DNA from: Lachnospiraceae bacterium UBA3638
GTDB taxonomy: Bacteria; Bacillota; Clostridia; Lachnospirales; Lachnospiraceae
Direction of reading: 5' to 3'
NCBI GenBank assembly: GCA_002373595.1
Contig: DFKT01000026.1
Coordinates: 15,414 to 79,413, forward strand
DNA length: 64,000 bases
The number at the start of each line of letters is the position of its first letter. Position 1 is the first letter of the stretch. Below the pieces are notes generated by a model. That model was not told the DNA's origin and did not search any database. It saw only the letters and a program-made list of their open reading frames with translations. Position numbers and translations under genes: made by a program. Below are positions 40,608 to 49,646 of the stretch, piece by piece.

Positions 40608-43085
40608 TCATCCTTTTATCGTTATCTCTACAGGTTCTGTGCCTGTGAGTTCACGGCTTCTCTTATCCGGCTGGCAGGTTCCGATATAGATACGATACTC
40701 CGGAGCATCCATCTTCATCTCACCGTTTTCGTCTGCAAGCATGAAAGCGCTTCCGGGGAGATCTATCTCTATATGGCGTGCCTCGCCGGGCTTAAGATAG
40801 ACTTTTCTGAATCCTTTGAGCTGTGCGTTTGGAGCTCCGTCCTTTTCTGCTTTGACATAAACCTGCAGAGTTTCTCCTCCGGCAACATCTCCGGTATTTG
40901 TGATCTCTGCGCTGACCCTCAGTCCCTCAGCATCCGCTTTGTCTTTTGATACTTTGACTTCTCCCACTTCAAATCTGGTATATGACAGACCGTATCCGAA
41001 AGGATAGAGAGGTTCATTCTTCATATATCTGTAGGTGCGTCCCTTCATCGAATAATCCTTGAAGTCAGGAAGTTCCTCACTGCTCCTGTAGAAAGTGATA
41101 GGAAGCTTGCCTTCAGGACTTGCCGCACCAAAGAGAAGATTGGCTATTGCTCTTCCACCCTGTGCTCCGGGATAACCGCCATAAAGGATCGCAGGTATCT
41201 CCTTATCGGCACGGTTTATTGCAAGTGCGCTTCCGCCAAGAAGCACGAGCACCACGGGCTTGTCGGAAGATGCGGCAAGTTTAAGGATCTCTTCCTGTCT
41301 TCCGGGAAGATTGAGATTAGGCTTGTCTCCGCTCGCATACTGGTTGCCCTGGTCGCCCTCCTCGCCTTCAAGACCGGAATCCAGTCCCATGACGCAGATG
41401 ACGACATCACTTGCATCACACACTGCCATAACTTCCGCATCACGGTCTCCGGGCTGTCCGAGTCCCTCGACCTTATCATTGCACAGATGACATCCCTGTG
41501 AATACATTATTCTCTTATGATATTTTTCCGCATACTCTCTGATACCGTCAAGTATGGTCACATACTCCGAAGAAGTGCCCTCGTAGTTTCCGACAAGCGC
41601 TCTTCTGTTATCGGCATTGGGTCCGATGACTCCTATCGTCTCGATCCTGTCGAGATTAAGCGGAAGGAGTTTTTTATCATTCTTCAAGAGTACCGCACAC
41701 TGTTCTGCGACCCTCCTGTTGAAATCCCTGTTTTCATCGCTGTCACATGCCGAATACTTAATATCATTATAGGGATTATCATAATCCTCACCGTATTTAC
41801 CGACTTTCATTCCAAGCTTAAGTCTCGTTCTGATGAGAGTCTCTACCATCTCATCAAGTCTCTCCTCGGATACCAGTCCGCTCTTTACACACTCTCCGAG
41901 TACTTTGAAGAGATTTCCGCAGTTAACATCACATCCCATGTTTGCCGCAAGCGCTACGGAATGGACCGCATCTTCCGTCACATGATGTCCCTCGTGGAAA
42001 TCCTTAATAGCCCAGCAGTCGGATACTACATGTCCCTTGAATCCCCACTTTCCTCTGAGGATGTCCTGAAGGAGCATCTTGCTTCCATTGCAGGGCTCTC
42101 CGTTTGTACGGTTGTAGGCACCCATGACTGCTTCGACTCCGGCTTCCTTTACACACGCCTCAAACGCAGGAAGATATGTCTCGTACAGATCCTGCATCGA
42201 AACCTCTGCGTTGAACTCATGTCTCACATCCTCGGGACCGGAATGCACGGCAAAATGCTTTGCACATGCAGCGACCTTCATATACTTCTTGTCATGTCCC
42301 TGCATTCCCTCGATGAAACGAACACCAAGTCTGGATGTAAGATAGGGATCCTCTCCGAATGTCTCATGTCCTCTTCCCCATCTGGGATCGCGGAATATGT
42401 TTACATTTGGAGACCAGAAGGTCAGTCCCTTATATATATCCTCATCACCGTACTTCTGCTGCATATTGAACTTCGCGCGTCCCTCGGTCGAGATCACGTC
42501 TGCAACCTGCTCGATCAGATTCTCATCGAAGCTGCAAGCCATGGTGATCGCCTGAGGAAATACTGTGGCAACTCCTGCCCTTGCAATGCCGTGAAGAGCT
42601 TCATTCCACCAGTTGTAAGCAGGTATTCCGAGTCTTTCGATCGCAGGTGACCAATTGAGCGTCTGACTGACCTTTTCCTCAAGAGTCATCTGGGATACGA
42701 TCTCCTTCGCCCTGGCCGCGATCTCCTCCTGTACCTTCTCGTTATTTCTCCACTCGGATGAACACTTTGCCTCTCCGATGGTTTTGTTCACCGCATCGAT
42801 CAACTGATCGGCAGGAACACTCTTGCCCTGGTTGAGTGTCCTTATAACCGCATCAAGCTCTTCACCCGACGAGAATACCACCTGCTTGCCGCTTCTCTCG
42901 GCAGCAAACGTATGAATCTCCTCAAGACTCCTTGCAGCGTTAAGCGCTTCCACCAGTTCGTCGATCTCAGCCTGTGAAAGGACCCACTGGGCACCGATCG
43001 TGCTGCTTGCTTTTCCGCCCTGATTTACTGAACTGAGTGCTTCGATCAGTGTATCGATTTCTTTTTGCGTCAGTACTTTTTGCAT
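40608..43085 (-). CDS. GH3 beta-xylosidase/glucosidase with FliM-like N-terminal repeats
   Basis: 825 aa. The GH3 domain (from ~115) resembles bacterial beta-xylosidases: IPAYNWWNEALHGIAR, FWSPNVNIFRDPRWGRGHETFGEDP, KHFAVHSGPE, nucleophile Asp356 in GHVVSDCW. It continues into the C-terminal GH3 domain and a fibronectin-III-like end (YPFGYGLSYTRFE). Unusual is the first ~105 residues: VLTQKEIDTLIEAL (4-17), VLSQAEIDELVEAL (35-48) and a looser VFSSGEELDAVIRTL (70-84). These resemble the LSQ-x-EIDxLL peptide of FliM/FliY. No signal peptide: cytosolic trimming of xylo-oligosaccharides is expected. GAGGT precedes the ATG; 9 bases after the GH2 gene. Confidence 0.9.
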   Translation of the reverse strand: MQKVLTQKEIDTLIEALSSVNQGGKASSTIGAQWVLSQAEIDELVEALNAARSLEEIHTFAAERSGKQVVFSSGEELDAVIRTLNQGKSVPADQLIDAVNKTIGEAKCSSEWRNNEKVQEEIAARAKEIVSQMTLEEKVSQTLNWSPAIERLGIPAYNWWNEALHGIARAGVATVFPQAITMACSFDENLIEQVADVISTEGRAKFNMQQKYGDEDIYKGLTFWSPNVNIFRDPRWGRGHETFGEDPYLTSRLGVRFIEGMQGHDKKYMKVAACAKHFAVHSGPEDVRHEFNAEVSMQDLYETYLPAFEACVKEAGVEAVMGAYNRTNGEPCNGSKMLLQDILRGKWGFKGHVVSDCWAIKDFHEGHHVTEDAVHSVALAANMGCDVNCGNLFKVLGECVKSGLVSEERLDEMVETLIRTRLKLGMKVGKYGEDYDNPYNDIKYSACDSDENRDFNRRVAEQCAVLLKNDKKLLPLNLDRIETIGVIGPNADNRRALVGNYEGTSSEYVTILDGIREYAEKYHKRIMYSQGCHLCNDKVEGLGQPGDRDAEVMAVCDASDVVICVMGLDSGLEGEEGDQGNQYASGDKPNLNLPGRQEEILKLAASSDKPVVLVLLGGSALAINRADKEIPAILYGGYPGAQGGRAIANLLFGAASPEGKLPITFYRSSEELPDFKDYSMKGRTYRYMKNEPLYPFGYGLSYTRFEVGEVKVSKDKADAEGLRVSAEITNTGDVAGGETLQVYVKAEKDGAPNAQLKGFRKVYLKPGEARHIEIDLPGSAFMLADENGEMKMDAPEYRIYIGTCQPDKRSRELTGTEPVEITIKG

Positions 43086-43094
43086 ATAACTACC

Positions 43095-46000
43095 TCATTC
43101 TTTCCTGAAGACAATATATTCCAGATCAAAATTGCTGCCGGGAAGAAATACCAGCTGGACCTTTTCGTCTCCCGTTATTTTGTTTATCTCAAATACGATC
43201 TCATCCGGCTTTTCGGTATGAGGAAATTCGATCATTTCCCTTCTGTTTCCTGTACCGTCGCCAAATACGAGATGTATCGTATTGATGTCATTGGGTGTGT
43301 ATCCTTTTATTGCTATCTTTGTGGCTCCTTCATCCCCAAATTCAAGTTTTCCGAAATCTATCGTGACATTGTTGCCGATTCCTGTTATGCGACTGCCTTC
43401 CTTTTTGTAACTGTCTCCATACATATTCTCGGCATCGTTTCCGTCAAGTATTGAAAATGCTTTTTCCTGTCTGGTAAACGAGAATCCTTTGATATGGATC
43501 TTTTCCGTAGTGACAAAGGATATCGTTCTCACGCCTTTCATCCTTCTCTTAAGGCGATAGGTCTCAGGCTGGTATGTATTCCAGATACTGGGCTTATGAT
43601 AGACGGCATTGAGGAGCATCTCGCTTCCCGGTTCTCCCGCAAATCCATCCCATATCTCGATATTTATCATTTTTCCTCCAAGTTCAAATACCGGGATCGT
43701 GATCTCATCGGATCCGAACTCTCCAAAGTCTACATTCTCAAATCCTATTACCGTCCTGCCGTCTCTCATGGTGCCTACACCGTGCTCGTTTCCGTTTCCG
43801 AGTTCTCCCTCGTTAAGCGTCCACATAACTCCGGGAATAAATCCGTAAGGATCAAGGAGTGCGTCTCCTATTCCTTCATTTGCAAATTCGATACATGATA
43901 TGACCTTGACCTGAGCCGCTCCGTTTTTCGTCATGCATCTGACTCGGAACGATCCGTCTCCAAGCGCAGTTATCTCTGCATTTCCGTCCGAATCTGTCTT
44001 GATCTTTGCCAGATTGGTATCCACTCCGCTGTCGGTCACAGCTCTCCAGATAAGTCCTTTTCTCGCTTCCGGAGTGTCTGCTTCCTCAGGAAGAATCTTT
44101 GCGCTTATGCGCATACTCTTTTTATCCGCGGTAAGTTTTCTCTCTCCATCGGTAACAAGTTCTATCTTCCTGATCCACGGTGATCTGTCGGAAGCGGGTT
44201 CGTTATCGTCAAGTGTTTCCCTTGTATATGACGCCCCCGTCATTTTTTCGTCCGGCAGTATCTCAAATATCATCTCTGCTGAGACGAGTCCTTTTCCTTC
44301 GGCACATACCGTGACCTTACCTGCTTCGTCGGTACTCTTTACCATGGCGAGAAGTTTCCCGCCAAAGAGTCTTCTGTAGGAGCATTTATATCCTTCAGTG
44401 TCCGTCGAATCTCCGTTGTCAAGTCCTGTAAGATATCCGGCACCGCTCACTTTAACATTTATCATGTTGTTCGCATTTCTCACAGGATACCCGTCCTTAT
44501 CCAAGACTTCTATTGTGATAAAAGCGACATCTCCGCTTCCGGACTTTATCTCTCTTTCGGGCATATACCGCGACATGACGATTCTTTTCGCTTCACCGAA
44601 AGAATGCTCCGATTCTCTTGCGATCTCTTTCCCGTTTCCGTCATAGGCTACAGCAGTAATCTCGCCCGGTTCATAAGTTACTTTCCAGTTGCCTGTAAGA
44701 ATATCGCCCTTTACGTGATCGATATTCTTCTTGCCCAGAGACTTTCCGTTAAGGAAGAGTTCCACGCAGGGCGCATTGCTTGCGATCCTCACATCAATGA
44801 TCTGTCCGATATTCCAATCCCAATACGGGAAGATATGTACGAACGGATCATCTGCCGCATCCGTCCATCCCGATTTATATATATAGAACTGATCCTTCGG
44901 GAATCCTGCGAGGTCTATCTGTCCGAAATATGAATTCCTGGTATGGTATGGAGTGGGCTCACCGATATAATCAAACCCTGTCCAGAGGAACTGACCCGCT
45001 GAGAATTCATGATCTCTCTCAGCTATGATGCAATACTCCGTATTAGGCGCGCCCCAGCTGGTAACGCAGTTCCCGAGTGCTGAGCACTGCTCATCATCAT
45101 CTGCAAGAGTAGTCTGCGAATAAGGGAAGTGATATATACCTCTGCTCTGTACCGTGGAAGAAGTCTCACTACCGTATATAAACCAGTCCGGATGATCTTT
45201 GTGATGATCATCGTATTGTTTTTCATTATAGTTGTATCCGATGTATTTCAGCACGTCAGCGCAATTCTGTGCACCCACCCACGGCATATAATTGGATGCC
45301 ATACTGACAACCGCGTTTCCTCTGAAATCATGTACCTTTACTTCATCCATGAGCATGCGCGTTATTTCCGGCGCATTTTCATCGGCGTGCGTGTCGTATA
45401 TCTCGTTACCTATGCTCCAAATGGCTATAGAGGCATGATTGCGATCGCGTCTGATCCAACTCTCTACATCTCTCTCCTGCCATGCATCGAAGAATCTTGC
45501 ATAGTCAAATTCAGTCTTGGGTCTTCTCCACATATCAAAGGCTTCGTCCATCACGACAAACCCCATCTCATCCGTAAGTTCAAGGAGTCCTACGGCGGGC
45601 ATATTGTGCGAAGTGCGTATTCCGTTCACTCCCATCTGCCTTAAGATCTCCAGCTTACGTCTCATCGCGCTCTTGTTAAAAGCAGCTCCGAGTGCACCGA
45701 GATCGTGGTGTTCGCAGACGCCGTTTATCTTAAGGTGTTTTCCGTTAACAAAAAAGCCTTCATCATTTGTAAATACAAAATTTCTGAATCCTATCTTTTG
45801 GCATAAGCTTTCAGTCTTGCTTCCATCCTTCAGCAGATATACTTCCGCATTGTACAGATTTGCCTCTTCCGTACTCCAGAGCTTCGGAGAGTTTACCGTG
45901 ACGGTAAAAGTCACACCGTTTTTGTCTATCTCGCATTCGGATACTTTTTTGCGGCAGTCTCCGAGGCCATCCGCACTAAATCCTATTTCGTATATGTCCG

Positions 46001-46589
46001 CAATATTTCTCACTTCATCTGCGGTCATTACTCTCCCGCATTCAGATGTCAGCTCTGCGGATACAGTCACGATCCAGTCGCTGTCGGGGGTCTCCTTTGC
46101 CCCGCACTCTTTCGCAGGGCGTTCGCTTATATATACGCCGTCCGTCGCAAATGAAAGACCGTCCTTCTCTATCAGAAATACATCTCTGAATATTCCGGCG
46201 CCGGAGTACCATCTGGTATTGGGTGACTTATGATCAACTTTTACTGTGACAGTATTCTTGCCATTTTTCAAGAAGGAAGTCATATCAAAGAAAAAGCTCG
46301 AATATCCGTACTTCCACTCATACGCCTTGCTGCCGTTTATATATACGGTCGTATCCATATATACACCTTCGAAGTATATCGAAGCGTATCTTCCGCCGGC
46401 CGGCTCGTATTCAAATTCTTTTACATAGAAACCCGTTCCGTCCTCATAGAGGTCATCGGAATTGTAAATAAGCCAGTCGTGAGGTATGGATACCTCTTTA
46501 AAGTCAGCCACTTTTATCTCTTCAATTCTTGTTCCGAACGGATATTTTGCAAATCTCCATCCGTCATTAAAAAGCGTTCTCTTAGTCAT
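43095..46589 (-). CDS. GH2 glycoside hydrolase with C-terminal carbohydrate-binding-like modules
   Basis: 1164 aa. GH2 sugar-binding, immunoglobulin-like and TIM-barrel domains (1-~600) carry the acid/base Glu396 in AIWSIGNEI and the nucleophile Glu475 in IYGSETSST. A DUF4982-like segment follows (~610-690), then beta-rich linkers and two similar C-terminal modules. The modules (around 910-1040 and 1040-1164) contain VDFGEFGSDEITIPVFE and IDFGKLEFGDEGATKIAIKG and look like CBM6-type jelly rolls. No signal peptide, so intracellular despite the binding modules. Beta-galactosidase-like, perhaps removing galactose or another side sugar from xylan fragments; the substrate is inferred from neighbours. 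Confidence 0.88.
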   Translation of the reverse strand: MTKRTLFNDGWRFAKYPFGTRIEEIKVADFKEVSIPHDWLIYNSDDLYEDGTGFYVKEFEYEPAGGRYASIYFEGVYMDTTVYINGSKAYEWKYGYSSFFFDMTSFLKNGKNTVTVKVDHKSPNTRWYSGAGIFRDVFLIEKDGLSFATDGVYISERPAKECGAKETPDSDWIVTVSAELTSECGRVMTADEVRNIADIYEIGFSADGLGDCRKKVSECEIDKNGVTFTVTVNSPKLWSTEEANLYNAEVYLLKDGSKTESLCQKIGFRNFVFTNDEGFFVNGKHLKINGVCEHHDLGALGAAFNKSAMRRKLEILRQMGVNGIRTSHNMPAVGLLELTDEMGFVVMDEAFDMWRRPKTEFDYARFFDAWQERDVESWIRRDRNHASIAIWSIGNEIYDTHADENAPEITRMLMDEVKVHDFRGNAVVSMASNYMPWVGAQNCADVLKYIGYNYNEKQYDDHHKDHPDWFIYGSETSSTVQSRGIYHFPYSQTTLADDDEQCSALGNCVTSWGAPNTEYCIIAERDHEFSAGQFLWTGFDYIGEPTPYHTRNSYFGQIDLAGFPKDQFYIYKSGWTDAADDPFVHIFPYWDWNIGQIIDVRIASNAPCVELFLNGKSLGKKNIDHVKGDILTGNWKVTYEPGEITAVAYDGNGKEIARESEHSFGEAKRIVMSRYMPEREIKSGSGDVAFITIEVLDKDGYPVRNANNMINVKVSGAGYLTGLDNGDSTDTEGYKCSYRRLFGGKLLAMVKSTDEAGKVTVCAEGKGLVSAEMIFEILPDEKMTGASYTRETLDDNEPASDRSPWIRKIELVTDGERKLTADKKSMRISAKILPEEADTPEARKGLIWRAVTDSGVDTNLAKIKTDSDGNAEITALGDGSFRVRCMTKNGAAQVKVISCIEFANEGIGDALLDPYGFIPGVMWTLNEGELGNGNEHGVGTMRDGRTVIGFENVDFGEFGSDEITIPVFELGGKMINIEIWDGFAGEPGSEMLLNAVYHKPSIWNTYQPETYRLKRRMKGVRTISFVTTEKIHIKGFSFTRQEKAFSILDGNDAENMYGDSYKKEGSRITGIGNNVTIDFGKLEFGDEGATKIAIKGYTPNDINTIHLVFGDGTGNRREMIEFPHTEKPDEIVFEINKITGDEKVQLVFLPGSNFDLEYIVFRKE

Positions 46590-46612
46590 ATCCTGCTAAC
46601 CTTTCTATTTCA

Positions 46613-49600
46613 TTACATTTCGAGAAATTCCGGCAGCGGTCCGAAGTATCCCTTTGCCCAGTCCGATCCGCCTTTTCTTATGAGCACTCTCTCAAGTATC
46701 ACTCCGGGATCCTGCGCATAGATGATGAATTCGTTCTCGCCTTTTACGCCCTGCACGAGAGTATTTTTCCTGTGTATCTGATTAAGGACTCCCTTGCTCC
46801 ACTCATCACATCCTGAATCACCGCCGACATACTTTTCACCGAGAAGCTGTATCTCACGGATCTGCTCATCTCTCCATTTAAAACCGATACGATGATTTCC
46901 GTCCGGTGTAACCGGATTGGTCGGTGCGGTAAGGAATGTGATAAGATATGTTCCTTCCTCGGGAAGAAATACTCTGTAAGTAAGCGACGGAGCATCCTTC
47001 CCCGGTGTATATGTTTTCGTTACCGGAAACGCCTTGGCTCCCGCATCATACTTTCCGTACGGAGCCATGATCACATAGTCTCCTCCGTCTCCGGAGCAAA
47101 TGGTATCATGATCAGCCGCCGAGAGAGCAAGTCCTATGTCATCGCCCTCTTCCATTATCCTTCTGGACGAAGGCAGATATCCCATGCGATACTCCGGATA
47201 GACCTCTCCTATAAATCTGCCGGGAAGGACCGGCACGTAGTGATTGTGCTCCAGCTCCTTTTCTTCAAATGCTTTGGCGATGACGAATGTTTTGATCTTT
47301 GCACACGAAGAAACTATCCGCACACAGCCCTTTATAACATGATCTTTCTCAGCAGAGGCTGCTCTCTTAAGTGCAGCTCTGTCGATACGCAGTTCTATAT
47401 TGCAAACATCACCCTCAGCGAGTTTGGCTTGTCCGTTACCCGATCCGTAGAATCCGGAAGGCACTATCCATTCATCGTCCGAAATGATCTCAAACGAGAC
47501 ATCTCCAGTTCCCGCATTCTCCAGATGTATCTCCTGAACAGAAGTGTCCGGCTTCAAAAATCCAAGACTGTAAAGCGGTCTTCCCGTCCAGTCCCCGCCG
47601 CATGTATATGTTACTCTGTCCTTAAGTGAAGCAACGAGCCTGGATTTTCTCGAAGGTATCACTACCGATCTTACCGGATACTCCGCTTCCTCGTCGTTCC
47701 AATGTGTAAATCCGATATGCTCAGAGAGCATGATGCCGTTCCATTTTCCTCCGGCTATCCTGTGATATTCATCGCGGAGTTTAAGATCCTTATCCATGCA
47801 TACGGGTATCTCTTCGCCGTAACCGTTTGCGAGCGGTCTTCCCTGTGCTGCAAAAAGAGCATTTCTCCCCGCAAAGATCTGCATCTTCAGGAGGTTCATG
47901 GAAGCGCACACGGGATAATAAACCAGCTGATAAAACGCATCATATATCGGGAGATACTTTGCTTTCTCAAGAAGTCTCTCCGCCATTTCTTCGTAGGTGC
48001 CGGCACGCATCAGTACGGAGTCAGCCTCACCGTAATGTACGGGGTGATATGTATCGGGCCAGAGTGCTTCCGGTTTTCTGATACTGTTAAGTCTGGTATA
48101 TCCTTCCAGCAGCTCATATATATCCGATATGTCATCATCGTCAAAGTACGATCCGAACTGGTCCTGCGTCCACATGGCGAGGTATTTCGATGCACTGTCG
48201 GGATCGTTCGTTCCCCACTTATCAAAATCATATGCCAGATCCAGGAAGTATGAGAGCGGGAGTTCCTGCGGCTTTAAGTCTCCTACGTTTACGATCCATA
48301 TCTCGCGCACTCCGGACTCATAAGCCTGTCCCATCTGTTCCCATACTTTGGGAAGATATGTACTGTTGACCCACTCATACGAAACCGGTCCGCCATGATA
48401 ATCGAAATGATAGTACATTCCCCATCCGCCCTTGCGGTCAGCCTCGTGAGCTTCCGGCAGTATCCTCATATTTCCGTAATTATCATCGCAAAGCATGCAC
48501 GTGATGCCGTCCAATTCAGGCCAGTATCTCAGTCCTTCCGTATCCTTGTCTCCGTAAAAATACTGTTCGACTTCCTTGTATACAGCAAGCATCCTCGGCA
48601 CACGCGAAAGGTCCTGATCCACGTAATCCCTGATGAGTCTGTTCTGTGTTGTTATAACTTCTTTGAGATAATCTATATTCTCTTTGAGAGTTGCGCTATG
48701 TCCGAGTATCTCGCTGTCTCTCTCTCCGCGCATTCCCATCGTGATGATATTTTCAAAGGCGCCGTTTCTCTTTAATCCGTCGCGCCAGTATCTTCTCAGT
48801 CCCTCTTTGTTCTGATCGAAATTCCACTTATCTCCGTATTCCGAGTCGGGTCCCTTTACCAGATCCCACTCCTCGCTGTGTCTAAGGCAAGGCTCGTGAT
48901 GCGAATTACTCATCACCACTCCGTACTCATCTGCCAGTCTCGCATTCTCGAGTCCGGGGCCGTCCAGCGAGAAATTGGAAGTCCACATTGCGGGCCAGAG
49001 ATAGTTGCCTTTAAGTCTTAAAAGCAGCTCAAATACATGATCGTACATCTCCGCAGTAAAGCCGCCGAAATGCTCAAACGTCCAGTTGCCGAATGAGGGC
49101 CACTCATCATTTATGAAAAAACCTCTGTACTTTACGGAAGGCTCCTTTGATACAAAGTTTACTTCCTCCGTAAATACCGCGCTCTCCAGTTTCATCGGTG
49201 TCACATCCGAAAACCACACCCAGGGAGATACGCCCAAAAGCTCCGATACATGGAACAGTCCGTATATGGTTCCTCTCTTGTCGCTTCCGGCGATCACGAG
49301 AGTGCTTTCCTGTCCCGGGTCTTCTATGATCCGGAATCCGTACACTTCTCTTTTCCCGCGGACATCAGAGAGAGATATCCTGCCCATACTTTCGAGTTTA
49401 TTCAGAAGTTCGCTGCAGCCTACGGTCCCGACAAATATGTTGCCCGAGATCTGTTCGGGATCGGTATTTTCTCCGAGATTGCGGACAACCGCCCCGTTTT
49501 CCGTAACGAGCCTGATATCGCCTGCTACTTTTCCGGCTATCTTTTTAACACCGGAAAAAGCAGATTCCTCAAGGACAATATCGCACTTTTTTTCATTTTC

Positions 49601-49618
49601 GGAAACAATGAATCTCAT
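46613..49618 (-). CDS. GH115 xylan alpha-1,2-glucuronidase
   Basis: 1001 aa from the ATG at 49618 with GGAGGATCT in front; a 15-codon longer reading is rejected. Family hallmarks: YRGFFINDEWPS, LLRLKGNYLWPAMWTSNF, VVMSNSHHEPCLRHSEEW, and TMGMRGERDSE, all typical of GH115 enzymes that cut 4-O-methyl-glucuronic acid from xylan. The N-terminal ~160 residues (SDKRGTIYGLFHVSELLGVSPWVWFSDV) form the glucuronidase accessory domain, and a beta-rich C-terminal domain follows (~670-1001). No signal peptide. It is 28 bases behind the SGNH esterase gene in the xylan operon. Confidence 0.94.
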   Translation of the reverse strand: MRFIVSENEKKCDIVLEESAFSGVKKIAGKVAGDIRLVTENGAVVRNLGENTDPEQISGNIFVGTVGCSELLNKLESMGRISLSDVRGKREVYGFRIIEDPGQESTLVIAGSDKRGTIYGLFHVSELLGVSPWVWFSDVTPMKLESAVFTEEVNFVSKEPSVKYRGFFINDEWPSFGNWTFEHFGGFTAEMYDHVFELLLRLKGNYLWPAMWTSNFSLDGPGLENARLADEYGVVMSNSHHEPCLRHSEEWDLVKGPDSEYGDKWNFDQNKEGLRRYWRDGLKRNGAFENIITMGMRGERDSEILGHSATLKENIDYLKEVITTQNRLIRDYVDQDLSRVPRMLAVYKEVEQYFYGDKDTEGLRYWPELDGITCMLCDDNYGNMRILPEAHEADRKGGWGMYYHFDYHGGPVSYEWVNSTYLPKVWEQMGQAYESGVREIWIVNVGDLKPQELPLSYFLDLAYDFDKWGTNDPDSASKYLAMWTQDQFGSYFDDDDISDIYELLEGYTRLNSIRKPEALWPDTYHPVHYGEADSVLMRAGTYEEMAERLLEKAKYLPIYDAFYQLVYYPVCASMNLLKMQIFAGRNALFAAQGRPLANGYGEEIPVCMDKDLKLRDEYHRIAGGKWNGIMLSEHIGFTHWNDEEAEYPVRSVVIPSRKSRLVASLKDRVTYTCGGDWTGRPLYSLGFLKPDTSVQEIHLENAGTGDVSFEIISDDEWIVPSGFYGSGNGQAKLAEGDVCNIELRIDRAALKRAASAEKDHVIKGCVRIVSSCAKIKTFVIAKAFEEKELEHNHYVPVLPGRFIGEVYPEYRMGYLPSSRRIMEEGDDIGLALSAADHDTICSGDGGDYVIMAPYGKYDAGAKAFPVTKTYTPGKDAPSLTYRVFLPEEGTYLITFLTAPTNPVTPDGNHRIGFKWRDEQIREIQLLGEKYVGGDSGCDEWSKGVLNQIHRKNTLVQGVKGENEFIIYAQDPGVILERVLIRKGGSDWAKGYFGPLPEFLEM

Positions 49619-49646
49619 AGATCCTCCGCTGCTTATGCAGCTTATG

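Noticed and set aside
41517-42650. A 377-codon open frame opposite the GH3 gene
   Set aside because: The GH3 motifs on the minus strand are continuous across it; no signals support the plus frame.
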